Notes: generated by a model not told the origin, from the sequence alone. A stretch of DNA of 64,000 bases from Bimastos eiseni (GCA_959347315.1 OY365806.1:54775116-54839115); one strand, 5' to 3'; counted from the stretch's first letter, positions 34,316 to 44,940 are shown. A program made the numbers and translations.

Positions 34316-36102
34316 ATGGATATCGCGAAAACGGACGATACGATCGTTTATACGTTGCTGGACGTTGCGGATTCGCCAATTCGCCAGCCGAGCTTTTCGA
34401 CACCCGCACCTGGGCGGACGACGACGGCCGAAGCACGAGGCACGGACTATACTTTTCTGGAGAGCATAGACTTCGCCGGTCCGAGCAAGACCAGCGTTCG
34501 AGAGACGAAGACGATCAAGTTCGACGTCGAGAAGCGCAACGATCCTCCGCGGATGGAGAGCCCTGCAGTTCCTCCCGCCAGTCGGGTGATATCGATGAAA
34601 CCTGGGAAATTCTATGGCACGGGATCATTGGAATCGTTTATGGCTCAGTTTGAAGTTTGCGCTCGGCATAATCGCTGGACTGATAGCGATAAAGCGGACT
34701 TTCTGCGCTGTTCTCTGGAAAAAGCTGCCACGCAGCTGCTCTGGGATTTTGGAGCTCGTACGGATGTATCTTATGAACAACTCGTCGAGAGACTGCGTCA
34801 ACGATACGGAACGGAGGGGCAGGCGGAAAAAATCCGCGCCCAACTTTATTATTGTCGACAAAGGGGCGATGAGAGTCTCAGCGATCTCTTACATGATATC
34901 CGGAGACTCGTCGTTCTCGCATACCCGTGCTTTCGAATGAGACGACGGAGATTGATGCGAAAGATGCATTCCTCGAGGCGATTAGAGATCGAGAACTGGC
35001 TCTTAAAGTGAGGGAGCGCGAACCGAAGACGCTCGACGAAGCGTATCGAGTGGCCTTACGCCTGGCCGCGTATCAGTACACGTCTGAGTTAGAAGAGCGA
35101 CGAAGGCCAGCGAACCGAGTACGAGGCACCCAAGGGAACGACAACGGCGGAGCGTTTCAATCGCAATTGGAAGGCTTCATCGCTGCTCAGCAAAAGTGGC
35201 AACAAAGCATGGAGGAGAAATTCTGTCGGCAGCTAGAGGAGCTACGAAACTCACGTCGAACGAATATCGACGCAAAGCCGAATTTCGCCACACCAGCAGA
35301 TCGCACAAAGAATCCAGGACGTGGAGTAACCTGCTTCAACTGCGGACGAATCGGACACATCGCACGCCTGTGTAGGCAACGGCAAGGGCCTTATCGCCGC
35401 CCTGACGACGCACGGCCTTCGTCTTCATCGGAGATCGAAAACGACGGAACGACGGTTACCAACCATACCACGCGTGAGGGACAGAACAGGGACACGAACA
35501 ATGCCATCTACATACGCGGGACGATAAATCGACGCTCGAGGACCTGCTTAGTGGACACTGGGTCAGAGGTAAGCTTGGTACCGTTGTCTGACGTAGAGGG
35601 GCTAATGCTTCAACCTAGCACTCGTGTATTGTTGGCCGCCAACGGCACGGAAATACGGGTTTTGGGCGAAGTTAGTGTGCACATTCAGATTTGGAGAGGA
35701 TTTGCAGTTGAAACAAATTTCCTGGTATCTGATCAAGTAGGCGAGCCAATGCTCGGTATGGATTGGTTGAGGCAGCATAAATGTAGAATTGATTTTGGGA
35801 CAGGTGCGCTTTTCATTGGACGGCGACGCATCCCATTAATTAAGGGAAATGGCTCATTGTGGTGCCGACGAGTGATGGTCGCGGAAGAAGTGACTGTTTT
35901 GCCAAATTCTCAGTGTGATGTTCCTTTTCGAACTCAGTACAGGAATCTCAATAGCACGGCTCAGGCGTGGATGACTGAAGCTAAAGAGATTAAGCCAGGA
36001 GTACATTTAGCGCGAGTGGCATTGAGTAACGAAGCAGACCGAGCGAGTGTAAGAGTTTTGAATTTGAGCGATCAGCCTGCTACGCTGTCGGTCAATCGGT
36101 GA
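34316..36102 (+). pseudogene. gag: gag-protease of Gypsy family A (frame broken)
   Basis: The start is ATG 34,316 (reads MDIAKTDDTIVYTLLDVADS). The first frame encodes the matrix/capsid part up to AYP near 34,925. One base is missing relative to family B, and the frame resumes at 34,927 with SNETTEIDAKDAF. A CCHC zinc knuckle, CFNCGRIGHIARLC, lies at 35,332-35,373 and binds RNA in this family. A retroviral-type aspartic protease follows, with DTGSEVSLV near 35,554 and the conserved MLGMDW near 35,750. A second break near 36,090 separates this from pol. The tool-sized stop is TGA at 36,100-36,102. The domain identity is clear; the chain is not intact. Confidence 0.9.
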
Positions 36103-36934
36103 TCTCCACCCTGTGGAAATAGAGTGTGAAGATGAGATCACTCGGAAATCTAGCTCGCCGATAACTAGTCAATTGATTGAGAAGCTCGTGGATGATATAC
36201 CGGATGATGTTCCCGGGGAAATAAGAGCAAGGTCGCATATCCTGCTGACAGACTATTGCGACATATTTTCGACAAGCGACCGAGATTTAGGGAGCACTGA
36301 AGTTTGCCAGCATCGGATTGACACCGGGGATGATCGACCGATAGGACAGCCTTTGGGAAGGCAGCCCTTGCATTACCAAGCAGAAATAGACGCGCAGTTG
36401 GAACAAATGGTAGCTAGCGAAGTAGTGGAGCCGGTAGTTGGTGAATGGGCAGCAAATGTCGTGTTAGCCAAAGAGAAGGATCAGCCATTCGTGTGGGGAG
36501 AAGAATGTCAAAGCGCTTTCGATCGTTTGAAGGTAGCGCTCACTACTGTTCCAGTACTGAGCCTACCCAGTGACAATTCAGTGTTTACATTTGATTGCTA
36601 TGTAGCAATTGATGTGGTGTTGTCGCAGCGAGTCGATGGACACGAGTGTGTAGTCGCCTATGGCAGCCGGTTACTCTCTGCAGCGGAGCGAAACTATTGT
36701 GTCACAAGAAAAGATTTACGGGCAATAGTATACTTCTCTCAGATTTACCGACAGTACTTGTTGGGAAGGAGGTTCACCCTCCGGACGGATCACACGGCGT
36801 TGAGGTTGCTTCAGATAACTCCGGAGCCGATAGGCCAACAAGGACGCTGGTTAGAAAAGTTGGCGGTATTTTATTTTGAAGTTTTGCACAGGCCGGGGCG
36901 TAAACACAGAAATGCCGACGCTTTATCCAGGTAA
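36103..36934 (+). pseudogene. pol: pol remnant of family A: RT start joined to RNase H
   Basis: The frame begins with the linker before RT and reaches EWAANVVLAKEKDQ near 36,450-36,485. It then jumps directly to PFVWGEECQSAF, which in family B lies after the RT thumb. About 190 codons including the YLDD catalytic box are missing, although the junction keeps the frame. RNase H is present (CYVAIDVVLSQR, YGSRLLSAAERNY, TDHTALRLL, NADALSR). This protein could not polymerise DNA. Confidence 0.9.
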
Positions 36935-37324
36935 CTCTGTAGCCAATGTCGCCAGGGAGAGATCGGCCACAAAGTCTTGTTGCTGCGGGAGGTAACCGCG
37001 GTCGTTCGTACGAAAAATGACATTTCGAGAGTGCAAGACGAGGATACTGCTCCGAACCTGCAAAAAATTCTATTGCAGACGTCGCCAAAAGCTAAGGCTT
37101 TTGTAGCGCATGTCGATAAACTACAGATTTGCTATGGGCGAGTAAAGAGACAGTGGGAGTTGCCTGCTGCGTCCGAAGCAGAGGTAGACACAGCAACCGT
37201 ACTGGCCGATCAAGACGGTTACCTGCGGCGGAGTAACACGAAGCGAGCGCGGAACAGGCCGCAAGTAAAGAAAGCTCCGACGGCAGAGGACGGACCAAGA
37301 CAAGTCCGCTGGCGAAAATCTTAG
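36935..37324 (+). pseudogene. pol: Integrase remnant of family A
   Basis: After a stop at 36,932 the sequence continues with a short piece matching the post-RNase H linker. It then goes to AKAFVAHVDKLQICYGR, which corresponds to the integrase C-terminal end in family B (VVHVDKLRPCY). The zinc-binding HHCC region and the DDE core are absent. The frame ends at the stop at 37,322-37,324. Confidence 0.8.
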
Positions 37325-37659
37325 GCTATCGTCAGACCCTGGAACGGATGAACAGGAAAACGGTATGCCAAGTTCGGCCTCAGGTGCAGATAATCGGCCT
37401 CGACGATGCATACGTCGTCCTGTGCGATTTCAGTAGAGCAAGACGGCTGGCAGACGTGACGCAGCGCTGGTAAAAAGAGCGTAAAGACGAATACGACATC
37501 CGAAAAAGAGCAAAAGATGAATACACAGCTATTAAATGGAGAGACGCTGCAGTAAATTGGCAAAGAAAACAAACGGACGATGGAAGCAATGAAACGCCGT
37601 ACAAAGAAATTGTTAACGGTCGAATTCGCCAGATGACGCTACGAATATTTGCGGACTAG
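37318..37659 (+). CDS. Extra open frame downstream of pol in family A
   Basis: A frame of about 113 codons runs from ILGYRQTLERMNRK to MTLRIFAD with one in-frame stop (TAA 37,471-37,473, after DVTQRW) and a final TAG at 37,657. The second half is strongly charged (KERKDEYDIRKRAKDEYTAI). I recognise no domain. Its position, after integrase and before the 3' LTR, is where some Gypsy elements carry an envelope or accessory gene, but there is no membrane segment. It is not obviously related to the extra frames of family B. It could be a decayed accessory gene or chance. Confidence 0.4.
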
Positions 37660-38232
37660 GGAGCCAGTAGCTCCTCTAGGAAGAAATATGCGTGTGCGTG
37701 TGTGTACATTGCGTTGCAGTACGTTTAAAGCCAGAAAATAGCGTTTACTAGTTTGCGTATGCTGAGTAGATGTCTACCATCCACTGTAGATGTAGTCTTA
37801 TCTACTGTGCGAAGTCGTCATTTTAACCATCGAAAGGACTTTTATTTTCAGGTACGAACAATGTTCTCGTCAGACAACTGTCTGATCGTTCATGGAATTT
37901 TAGTATAATGTTATTGTGTAATGCCTGCTTTCTGTTGAACTGTCAAGCTGACTGGTTTCGTATGATTTACTGTTATGCGATAATTGTTATGCAGTAGGCC
38001 TAGTGGTTATGATTTGTTTGCACTGTTCGAAAATTTCTAATTTCATGATTAGCTATGGACGATTGAGTAAACGTGATTTTCATGTTGTGTTGCATAGGAT
38101 CTGACTGTTAAGTCCGTTGATTTGCTTTGTGGACTGTTGTCTGAACTGAAGCCGATGTACGTTTTAATTAGGGGGAATCTTGTGATTAGGCGTTCCCAAA
38201 ATGAGACTTTTGGGATGTTGCTGCGGGAGGCG
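37660..38232. other. 3' non-coding region of family A
   Basis: No open frame is seen. The region ends CTGCGGGAGGCG directly before the 3' LTR, a purine-rich stretch that could be the polypurine tract. A TAGGCCTA palindrome lies near 37,995. Confidence 0.6.
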
Positions 38233-39123
38233 TGTAACGGTTCTGGGGTACGCCTACTTGGTGTCGACCTGCTGTAGTGTCTGCCTGTTGTGTACGCCTG
38301 TCTACTGTGTTCTTTCTTCTGTGGTATCTACCTGCTGTATACGCCTATCTACTATCTACTGTAGATATCTACTATCTACTGTAGTCTATCTACTATCTAC
38401 TGTAGATATCTACTATCTACTGAATCCTATCTACTTTGTATTATCTACTATCCACTGTGTAGTCTCTACTGTCTACTGTCTCCTATCTACTGTGTATCAT
38501 CTACTATCTACGGCAAATTAGTATAAAAGGATCAGAGGGTCGTCATCAGGGAGTCGTCATCGGAGAGTCGTCGTAGGATCGTGGTCGTCGTCGTCATCGA
38601 AGAGTCGTCGTAGGATCGTGGTCGTCGCCGTCGTCTGGAGATCGTCATCGGGGAGCCTTGTAGATTCGGCTTCGGCCTTGCAGTCTCGGCGCCTAGGAAG
38701 CACGAATAGTCGTCGTGGATATAGTCGTCGCAGATTTGCGATAGTCGCCGTCAGCCATTGACGCAGCATAGTAGTCGCCGTCAGCCATTGACGTAGCATA
38801 GTAGTCGCCGTCAGCCATTTGCGTAGCGTTGCAATTACTCGTTAGTTATCGACGTAGGGCGTATTGAGGGAGTGAGAAACGGACTGTTTCCGAATCGGCG
38901 CTACAGAAGTATTGTTTTCCGTTGTACATTAAAAGAAGATTATCGAACAAGCGTGTCTTATTCCAAGCGTCATCCAGAAAGGAGCTATTTAAACCTTAAA
39001 TGGTTAGTCTTCAGCAAACCACTGAAGCCTTACTCAGCGGACTGCAACACGAACTACCCCCATATCGGACGGGGCTGCAAGTCGTCATCCTGGTCACTGT
39101 CGAATAGGCCCCGTTCCGTTACA
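38233..39123 (+). repeat. 3' LTR, family A
   Basis: The 891-bp LTR is the same as the 5' LTR except for a missing block of about 88 bp in the TATCTACTG array and about ten point differences. Its TATA box is at 38,522. TTAT follows as the target duplication. Confidence 0.95.
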
Positions 39124-39209
39124 TTATTGTTCAGCGTTATGTGTCACCAATTGAGTGTCGATCATGTTCGAACCAGGTTAGAAGCTGCTCTTCTGGTAGG
39201 CCATCGTGT

Positions 39210-40667
39210 TGTAACGGAACGGGGCCTATTCGAAAGTGACCAGGATGATGACTTGCAGCCCCGTCCGATATGGGGGTAGTTCAAGTTGCAGTCCGCTGAG
39301 TAAGACTTCAGTGGTGTCCTGAAGACTAACTATTTAAGGTTTAAATAGCTCCTTTCTGGATGACGCATGGAATAAGAGGCGCTTGTTCGATAATCCTCTT
39401 TTAATGTACAACGGAAAACAATACTTCTGTAGCGCCGATTCGGAAGCAGTCCGTATCTCACTCCCTCAATACGCCCTACGTCGATAACTAACGAGTTACT
39501 GAAATGCTACGTCAATGGTTGACGGTGACTACTATGCTACGTCAATGGTTGGCGGCGACTATCGCAAATCTACGACGACTATTCGTGCTTCCTAGGAGCT
39601 GAGACTGCAAGGCCGAAGCCGAAGCCGAATCTACAAGGCTCCCCGATGACGATCTTCAGACGACGAAGACGATCCCGATCTTCCAGGCGATCTCTCCTTT
39701 TATACTAATTTGCTGTAGATAGTAGATGATACACAGTAGATAGGAGACAGTAGACAGTAGAGACTACACAGTAGATGGTAGATAGACTACAGTAGATAGG
39801 ATACAGTAGATAGTAGATATCTGCAGTAGATAGTAGATAATACGCAGTAGATAGGATACAGTAGATAGTAGATATCTACAGTAGATAGTAGATAGACTAT
39901 AGTTGATAGGATACAGTAGATAGTAGATATTACACAGTAGTAGGATACAGCAGGTAGTGGATATCTGCAGTAGTGTAAGAACGCTTAAGGGTTCTACTTC
40001 AAACTAGCTCTACTATTATATCAGATGTTGACGAGTAGATTATGCTAGGGGAAACTAGCTACACATGAAGAGACAGTTAGAATACAACTTATCTTTATTA
40101 AATACAGAGAAGAAGAGGTAATAATAATAATATATATAATGATTACGACTAATACACAACAGTTACATGTACTTACTAATATGAGTATGGATGAGATGAT
40201 AACGACCAAGTCCTAAGATGATATGAGTTGACGAGCCTGACAAGATAACTAGAGTTCTCCGGTAGTCAGACTGCCCGGTTCCTAACAGTGCTCTAGCATA
40301 TAAGTGAGTTTCCTCAGCCAAAGAGGAAACTGGCCTATCCTAGAACAGACTACTTTGATTGGCCAACTACTGACCACTCAAAGTATCCCTAGAATGTGGG
40401 TTGATTGTATCTGCTAGAGCCTACACGAGTGACTGACAGAACCTATACTGTCTGAATTAGTGAATGTTCATCTAAAACTAATGTATGATAATGATCTATA
40501 TATATAATCTGTTCGAGGCTATCTATTGTAATGTAATGTACAGAATAATCACGGTTACAGTAGATAGTAGATAGACTGCAGCAGATAGGACACAGTAGAC
40601 AGATGTACACAACAGGCAGACACTACAGCAGGCCGACACCAGGTAGGCGTACCCCCGAACCGTTACA
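39210..40667 (-). repeat. Solo LTR of Gypsy family A, interrupted by a family C LTR
   Basis: In reverse orientation this starts TGTAACGGTTCGGGGG and ends CCCCGTTCCGTTACA, matching the family A LTR. The flanks carry an exact 4-bp target duplication GTGT (39,206-39,209 and 40,668-40,671). No internal sequence remains, so it is a recombination product. Without the nested insert it is about 868 bp. It is more diverged than the pair at 33,153/38,233, hence older. It lies inside the PKA-RII C-terminal coding sequence. Confidence 0.93.
39974..40559 (-). repeat. Solo LTR of family C nested in the family A solo LTR
   Basis: The 586-bp unit, read on the minus strand, runs from TGTAACCGTGATTATTCTG to AGCGTTCTTACA. 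It has a 4-bp target duplication GTAG (39,970-39,973 and 40,560-40,563). It is related to the LTR at 2,408-3,013 along its whole length. Its insertion site is in the TATCTACTG array of the host LTR. Confidence 0.93.
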
Positions 40668-41369
40668 GTGTTTCTTTTCATGACCTCCCGGCACGGTCCG
40701 AGCAGCCGTTCGAAGCACTCCCAACAGGAAAGCCACCTTGACTCTTCCGACGGCGTAGACGCTGGCCGACCTCTCTCTGTGCTCGAGCAGGGCCATCTCT
40801 CCGAAGTACATTCCACTCGTCGCCCTCGAAACGATTTTCTCCTCGCCCTGGTCGCAGATCGTTATCCGCGCGGCACACCACTCGACGGAGAACATGCCAT
40901 CCGCTTGCCCGTCCCCTCTCGGATGATACACATCCCGTAGTCGTAGGACCTCGACACAAAGGCGTCTGCCAGAGTCATCCGCTCGTAACCGTCCAAGGAC
41001 TGGAGCATTGGAACGCTCTGGAGCAGTCGCTCGTACATCTTGTGCTTCCGGAAGACGTTGTGAAGGACGATCCGGCGGAAAGGACATCCGGTCCATGGCC
41101 CAGAGGGTCCCTTGGATCACGGCCACCACTGACGCTGCCCGAGTCATGTTGTACATGAGGGCAAGCTCACCGAAATTGCCACGACCGTCAAACTGGAGGA
41201 CCTTCTGGCTCTGAACGCTTTCGCGACGGATGATCACGTCAAAGATACCGTTCTCGATGACGTAGAAGTTGTCGCCGTCGTCGCCTTGTCGGATCACGTG
41301 CTCGCCTGGCGCCACCTTGCGTTCGAACATGGCACTGATCACTTCCTTCATTAGGTCGCTGCCGGGGAT

Positions 41370-42475
41370 CTGTTATGCAAAATGAATAGATGAATTGTTA
41401 GACCATAGATGGCGGAGATGGGAAACGAATCAACCAGCTAATCAGCAAATTGGATTTTATAAATCGATTAGACAAGCAGCCAATTCTAATCTAGCAGCTG
41501 CAACAGTTTTCCAATTCTAATTCGCATTGATTGGGATTTTTCAGTAGCTAATATTAATTCTAACTGATTGGCAATTAAAAAATTAATCAATTAATCGACT
41601 TTCTCGATCGATTTGACAAACAACCAATTCTAAAAAAATTATTGTCAACGACTGGCTAAAAGATTTTGCTAGTCAATTTACGCATTTCAGTAACTAATTA
41701 TAATCGATAAATAATTTAAGAAATTGGATTAATCGATTATCAAATGAACTGTTAAATAGACTAACTGAGTGGATGGTAGGCCTAATATTTATTAAGCAAT
41801 ATTCCAGTCAATTCACCGATTTACTTGCTGACTGATTTGTATATAATACACCGTGACATAATTAATATAACTTAAAGCTCTATGAATTTGTCCTTAGAAG
41901 TGCCATTTTAGAAGTTCGGAGATGACGACTACTATTTACCCATGGTAAATAAACAATACGTAGCGAATGTTTGTGAAGTTGCTTGAAACCTTGCAATTGA
42001 TGCCAACAAGCAATTTTATTCTTTATGCAGTAGGCCTAGGTATTTGCAAATTAGCGAGGAATATAACTAGATGTGAGCAATTATTGCTCGCGGTGTTTGA
42101 GCGAAGCGTTCATCTAAAGCTTGTGAGCCATAGTTCATGGACCATTACTACTCGTCTTCCACTCTTCCTATATATAGTTTCTCATTTTTTTTATGACCGT
42201 CTGTATTAACAGACTGCAAGCTATGGTGTCTATTCCAACATAGCCTCTTTTCAAAGATTAGGCCTATCATCATTATTAACAAAGAATAAATATACTAACT
42301 TAACTTACTTACTTACAATAGAGGCTAACCGATAATTCAGACTGCATCCTGATAATGACAAACGTTGGCACTTTGCCAAAGGCAAATAGGACAATTTAAT
42401 TAGGCCTACGTCATCGTATTATCTTCAGTCCCTGACTCAATTAGTTTGTCAGTTGCAGCGCAGATCGCAAAGAAG
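41370..42475. other. PKA-RII intron or intergenic
   Basis: No exon is recognised. 41,440-41,760 holds many variants of AATCGATTA-like words, a degenerate AT repeat. TAGGCCTA occurs near 41,779, 42,032, 42,261 and 42,402. Confidence 0.4.
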
Positions 42476-42584
42476 ATGGACGTGTTCCAGATTTTTGCGA
42501 AGTTTTCGCAAATCTGCAGCTATTCGTCGAATTACTTCCATATTTTGCTTCTGTTTCGATGGAATTTTCTTCGAGGGGTAGCAG
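42476..42584 (+). CDS. Candidate first exon of an unknown membrane protein
   Basis: An ATG in good context (AAGATGG) at 42,476 opens 36 codons containing FAKFSQICSY and FHILLLFRWNFLRGVAG, followed by a donor GTAAAC. The next candidate exon at 43,420-43,535 splices in phase and continues a hydrophobic stretch. The 75-residue result would have one or two membrane segments followed by a basic RRRR cluster (positive-inside signal). I do not recognise the family, and later exons were not found. Confidence 0.3.
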
Positions 42585-42996
42585 GTAAACTCAACTGATT
42601 ACAAAACAACGATTTCTTATCGAATGTTTCAATTTAGAGATCGTTAGCTAAAAACCTTGATTTTAACTGCCATTTATCCACGAGTTTAAAAACTTCTGCG
42701 CCAAAAGAACTGATGAGACTGGAGGCCTGGATAGAGACGATGAGTAAATGTTGGCTTTAACCGAGTGTCAATGTGAGCTAAGTCTGTAAAGTGTGTCACT
42801 GAGAGTTATTATAGATAATCGAATATCAATTGTAGGTTGAAAAGTTCATGAAATTGAACATATTTTTTAGTGCTTAAAATACCAATAATGAGTTAATTAC
42901 GCGGTGCAATGTGACAATAATGTTGATATTCAACGTGTCAATTGTTATTGTACCTGCGGTACACCGGTTTGGTTAGGAACCCTGACCAGTTTACAG

Positions 42997-43273
42997 CAGA
43001 GGTGTGTGTAACAAGGTCTTGAAAAGCGGGGGCATAATTTAAATAAAAAAATTGCCCCCCCCCACTTTTTGAATTTTGCCCCCCAGAAATTTGAAAAATG
43101 GGGGCACAAATTATTTTAGCAAAGGTAATTTTAAAAAGCCATTGGATAAACATAAAAAAGAACCGATTTGGGGGGACACATGGGGGCACTGAGCACTAAA
43201 ACTGGGGGGCTTTGCCCCTCCAGTTTTGAAACAGGGAGCAAGTGCCCTCTGTCCCCCGCTTGTTACACCCCTG
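42997..43273. mobile_element. hAT-type palindromic MITE, copy 3
   Basis: The ends are CAGAGGTGTGTGTAACAAG and (reverse) CAGGGGTGTAACAAGC. The 8-bp target duplication GTTTACAG is exact (42,989-42,996 and 43,274-43,281). It is the same family as 31,338 and 32,475, and lies in the intron of the candidate gene at 42,476. Confidence 0.9.
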
Positions 43274-43419
43274 GTTTACAGTTCCTGCATGGCCGCAAGA
43301 TCCTTTAGTTTGTGCTGGCCTATCTTGCTGGCCTCTCTGACTGGTCACGTGTTTTGAAGAACTATAGTGCTAGAAACCTCCAGCGTTGTATTGTATGGAC
43401 CTACTACCGTTCCTCGCAG

Positions 43420-43535
43420 GTATATTCTTGTTTTTTCTAACCATAACCCAAGTATTTCCACGCAGGCGTCGGTTAGCAGTCATGGCAAAAGACAAGAACT
43501 TCGAGCTTCAGAATTCCAGACGATTGTGGTCCCAA
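43420..43535 (+). CDS. Candidate second exon of an unknown membrane protein
   Basis: The acceptor CCTCGCAG precedes 43,420 and the donor GTATGC follows 43,535. Spliced to 42,584 it reads GIFLFFLTITQVFPRRRRL and then AVMAKDKNFELQNSRRLWSQ, a hydrophobic segment followed by a basic cluster. The phase is consistent with the upstream exon and ends at 0. The downstream partner is unknown, and the ATG within AVMAKDK could also start a shorter protein. Confidence 0.3.
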
Positions 43536-43684
43536 GTATGCAAAAATAAGTCTGCGATTTTGATCTATCTATCACATTTTTACAATGTTTTATTGATTTA
43601 ATTAGCTCTAGGCCTACTCAATTTAGTAACCGTGTAGATTTAGACAACATCAGCAGGTTTATACCTTATGCAGGCAGAGAAGTC

Positions 43685-43812
43685 CGGCTGTTTTGGCACC
43701 GTCCATCCTGGCAGCCTCAGGCCATAGAAGTATGGCTGTTTTGGCACCGTCCATTCTGGCAGCCTCAGGCCAGAGAAGTACGGCTGTTTTGGCACCGTCA
43801 GTCCTGGTAGAG
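43685..43812. repeat. 48-bp tandem repeat, about 2.6 copies
   Basis: The units start CGGCTGTTTTGGCACCGTCC and repeat at 43,685, 43,733 and 43,781. The Ala/Ser-rich open frame across them is an artefact of the repeat. Confidence 0.85.
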
Positions 43813-44689
43813 GCGCTGTGGCATCTAAGATGGAGTGCTACCTGTTGTCTTCGAGCGGTCTTCGAGCTGTCTCTGGCTGCAATGGTCGTGTGATGCTATT
43901 CACTTGAAGGATCTCAGCTCCAGTCCGGAGCAAATAACATGATCCATTTGACCGACTGTCGTGCAAACAGCTAGGTTAGTTTCAGTTTTTATGAATGTTT
44001 TAACTATAAATCTCATAGATTGGCTGCTAATAAAATCGTCAGGTCGTTTGGATGATGCTTATTACATGTATGTAGCAAAATATCGACCAGCATAATGAAA
44101 AACAGAGGATTTTCTGTCTTGTCTGCCTATCTCTTTGCTAAATTTCTCTGCTGCTTGTCTCGAAGTCTATTATCTCTAATTTCCCTCTTCTTAGGTCTGC
44201 TGAACCTATTTTCTCTTTTCTTGTGCCCAAAATGTTGTTTTAGGCCTGGCTGCCCTCTGTCGTAGATGAATGGAACGAGATTTTTTACGAAAGCTTTTGG
44301 TAACATAGTTCTTAATCTTTTCCGTCGAAAAAAATTATTTTAGCATGTTGCAGCTCAGTTAAATGATAAAGTTAGTGTTTGCTCGATTGCAATCTATCCT
44401 ACTCTACACCTTTTTCTCCCTGTTATCTAGTTCACTCCCTTTCTTAACTCTATGACATTTTGCACTATTTTTTTGTCTTTTAGAACTAGCCGGAACCTGG
44501 GATGCCTGGAGAGTGGAGATGTCATGGGACGAGACCGAGAAGGAGCTGGCGATGGACAGGGGGACGAGTGGAGGATGAGTTGCGTTGCTCGATACGAAGA
44601 CCTGCACGGGACGGACTGCTACTGAGTTAATTTTTAGAATTCTAAGCTATAGAATTAATTGCTTTATACTAGGTTTGATGAATGTAGGA
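43813..44689. other. Unassigned
   Basis: No gene is recognised. A possible acceptor TGTCTTTTAG before 44,485 opens ELAGTWDAWRVEMSWDETEK and then a stop, which looks coding-like but cannot be linked to other exons with confidence. Confidence 0.3.
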
Positions 44690-44940
44690 TGCGGTGGTGC
44701 AGCTATGCCGTGTTACTGGGAGGTCGCAGGTTCGAATCCGCCTCAGGCCCATGCGTAGTGACCCTGGACAAGCTGATTGCCCAGAATTGTTTGTGAGAAA
44801 TGACGGAAATGGGAAATCACCTCACTCTTGAGAGACGTGGATGGCATATAAGATGTCCGGCAGTTTTGTATACGTGGACCTGTCTGACGGCTAAGAACTC
44901 GTCATCGTCAGATTGTTTCATTACATTCTATCTCCGTTCT
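44690..44940 (+). mobile_element. tRNA-derived SINE candidate
   Basis: GGTGGTGCAGCTATGCCG and, 30 bases on, GCAGGTTCGAATCCGCC resemble boxes A and B of a tRNA promoter. A non-tRNA body follows. No poly(A) or clear 3' end was found and no second copy is in the window. Confidence 0.5.

Larger units (their letters stand above)
33153..39123 (+). mobile_element. Ty3/Gypsy LTR retrotransposon, family A (complete ends, internally deleted)
   Basis: The element is 5,971 bp with a 4-bp target duplication TTAT (33,149-33,152 and 39,124-39,127). Its order is 5' LTR, primer-binding site, gag, nucleocapsid knuckle, protease, a pol remnant lacking the RT palm, RNase H, a stub of the integrase C-terminus, an extra open frame, then the 3' LTR. 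The LTRs show about ten base differences by eye plus one block of about 88 bp, so insertion was recent. Because RT and integrase are deleted, it must have moved using proteins made elsewhere, or the deletions arose after insertion. It sits just downstream of the PKA-RII exon on the opposite strand. Confidence 0.95.
39178..41369 (-). pseudogene. PRKAR2: PKA type II regulatory subunit: last exon, frameshifted and split by a solo LTR
   Basis: This encodes the cAMP-binding half of a type II PKA regulatory subunit, the cAMP-responsive inhibitor of the PKA catalytic subunit. The acceptor CATAACAG lies above 41,369. Reading down: ISAMFERKVAPGEHVIRQGD, FYVIENGIFDVI and FGELALMYNMTRAASV form cAMP site A. 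YFGEMALLEHRERSASV is site B, and FERLLGPCREVMKRN is the C-terminal helix typical of type II. Three small indels break the frame: an extra base in a T/C run near 41,080, one G too few in a G run near 40,920, and a 1- or 2-base change near 40,725. At 40,668 the reading frame is cut by a solo LTR (39,210-40,667). The sequence beyond the LTR (39,209 downward) would close the frame with a stop at 39,178-39,180. Upstream exons were not found. It is a decayed gene, or a real gene with sequencing indels plus an insertion. Confidence 0.85.

Noticed and set aside
34128..34436. Minus-strand frames across gag-pol of both Gypsy elements
   Set aside because: They are shadows of the plus-strand coding sequence.
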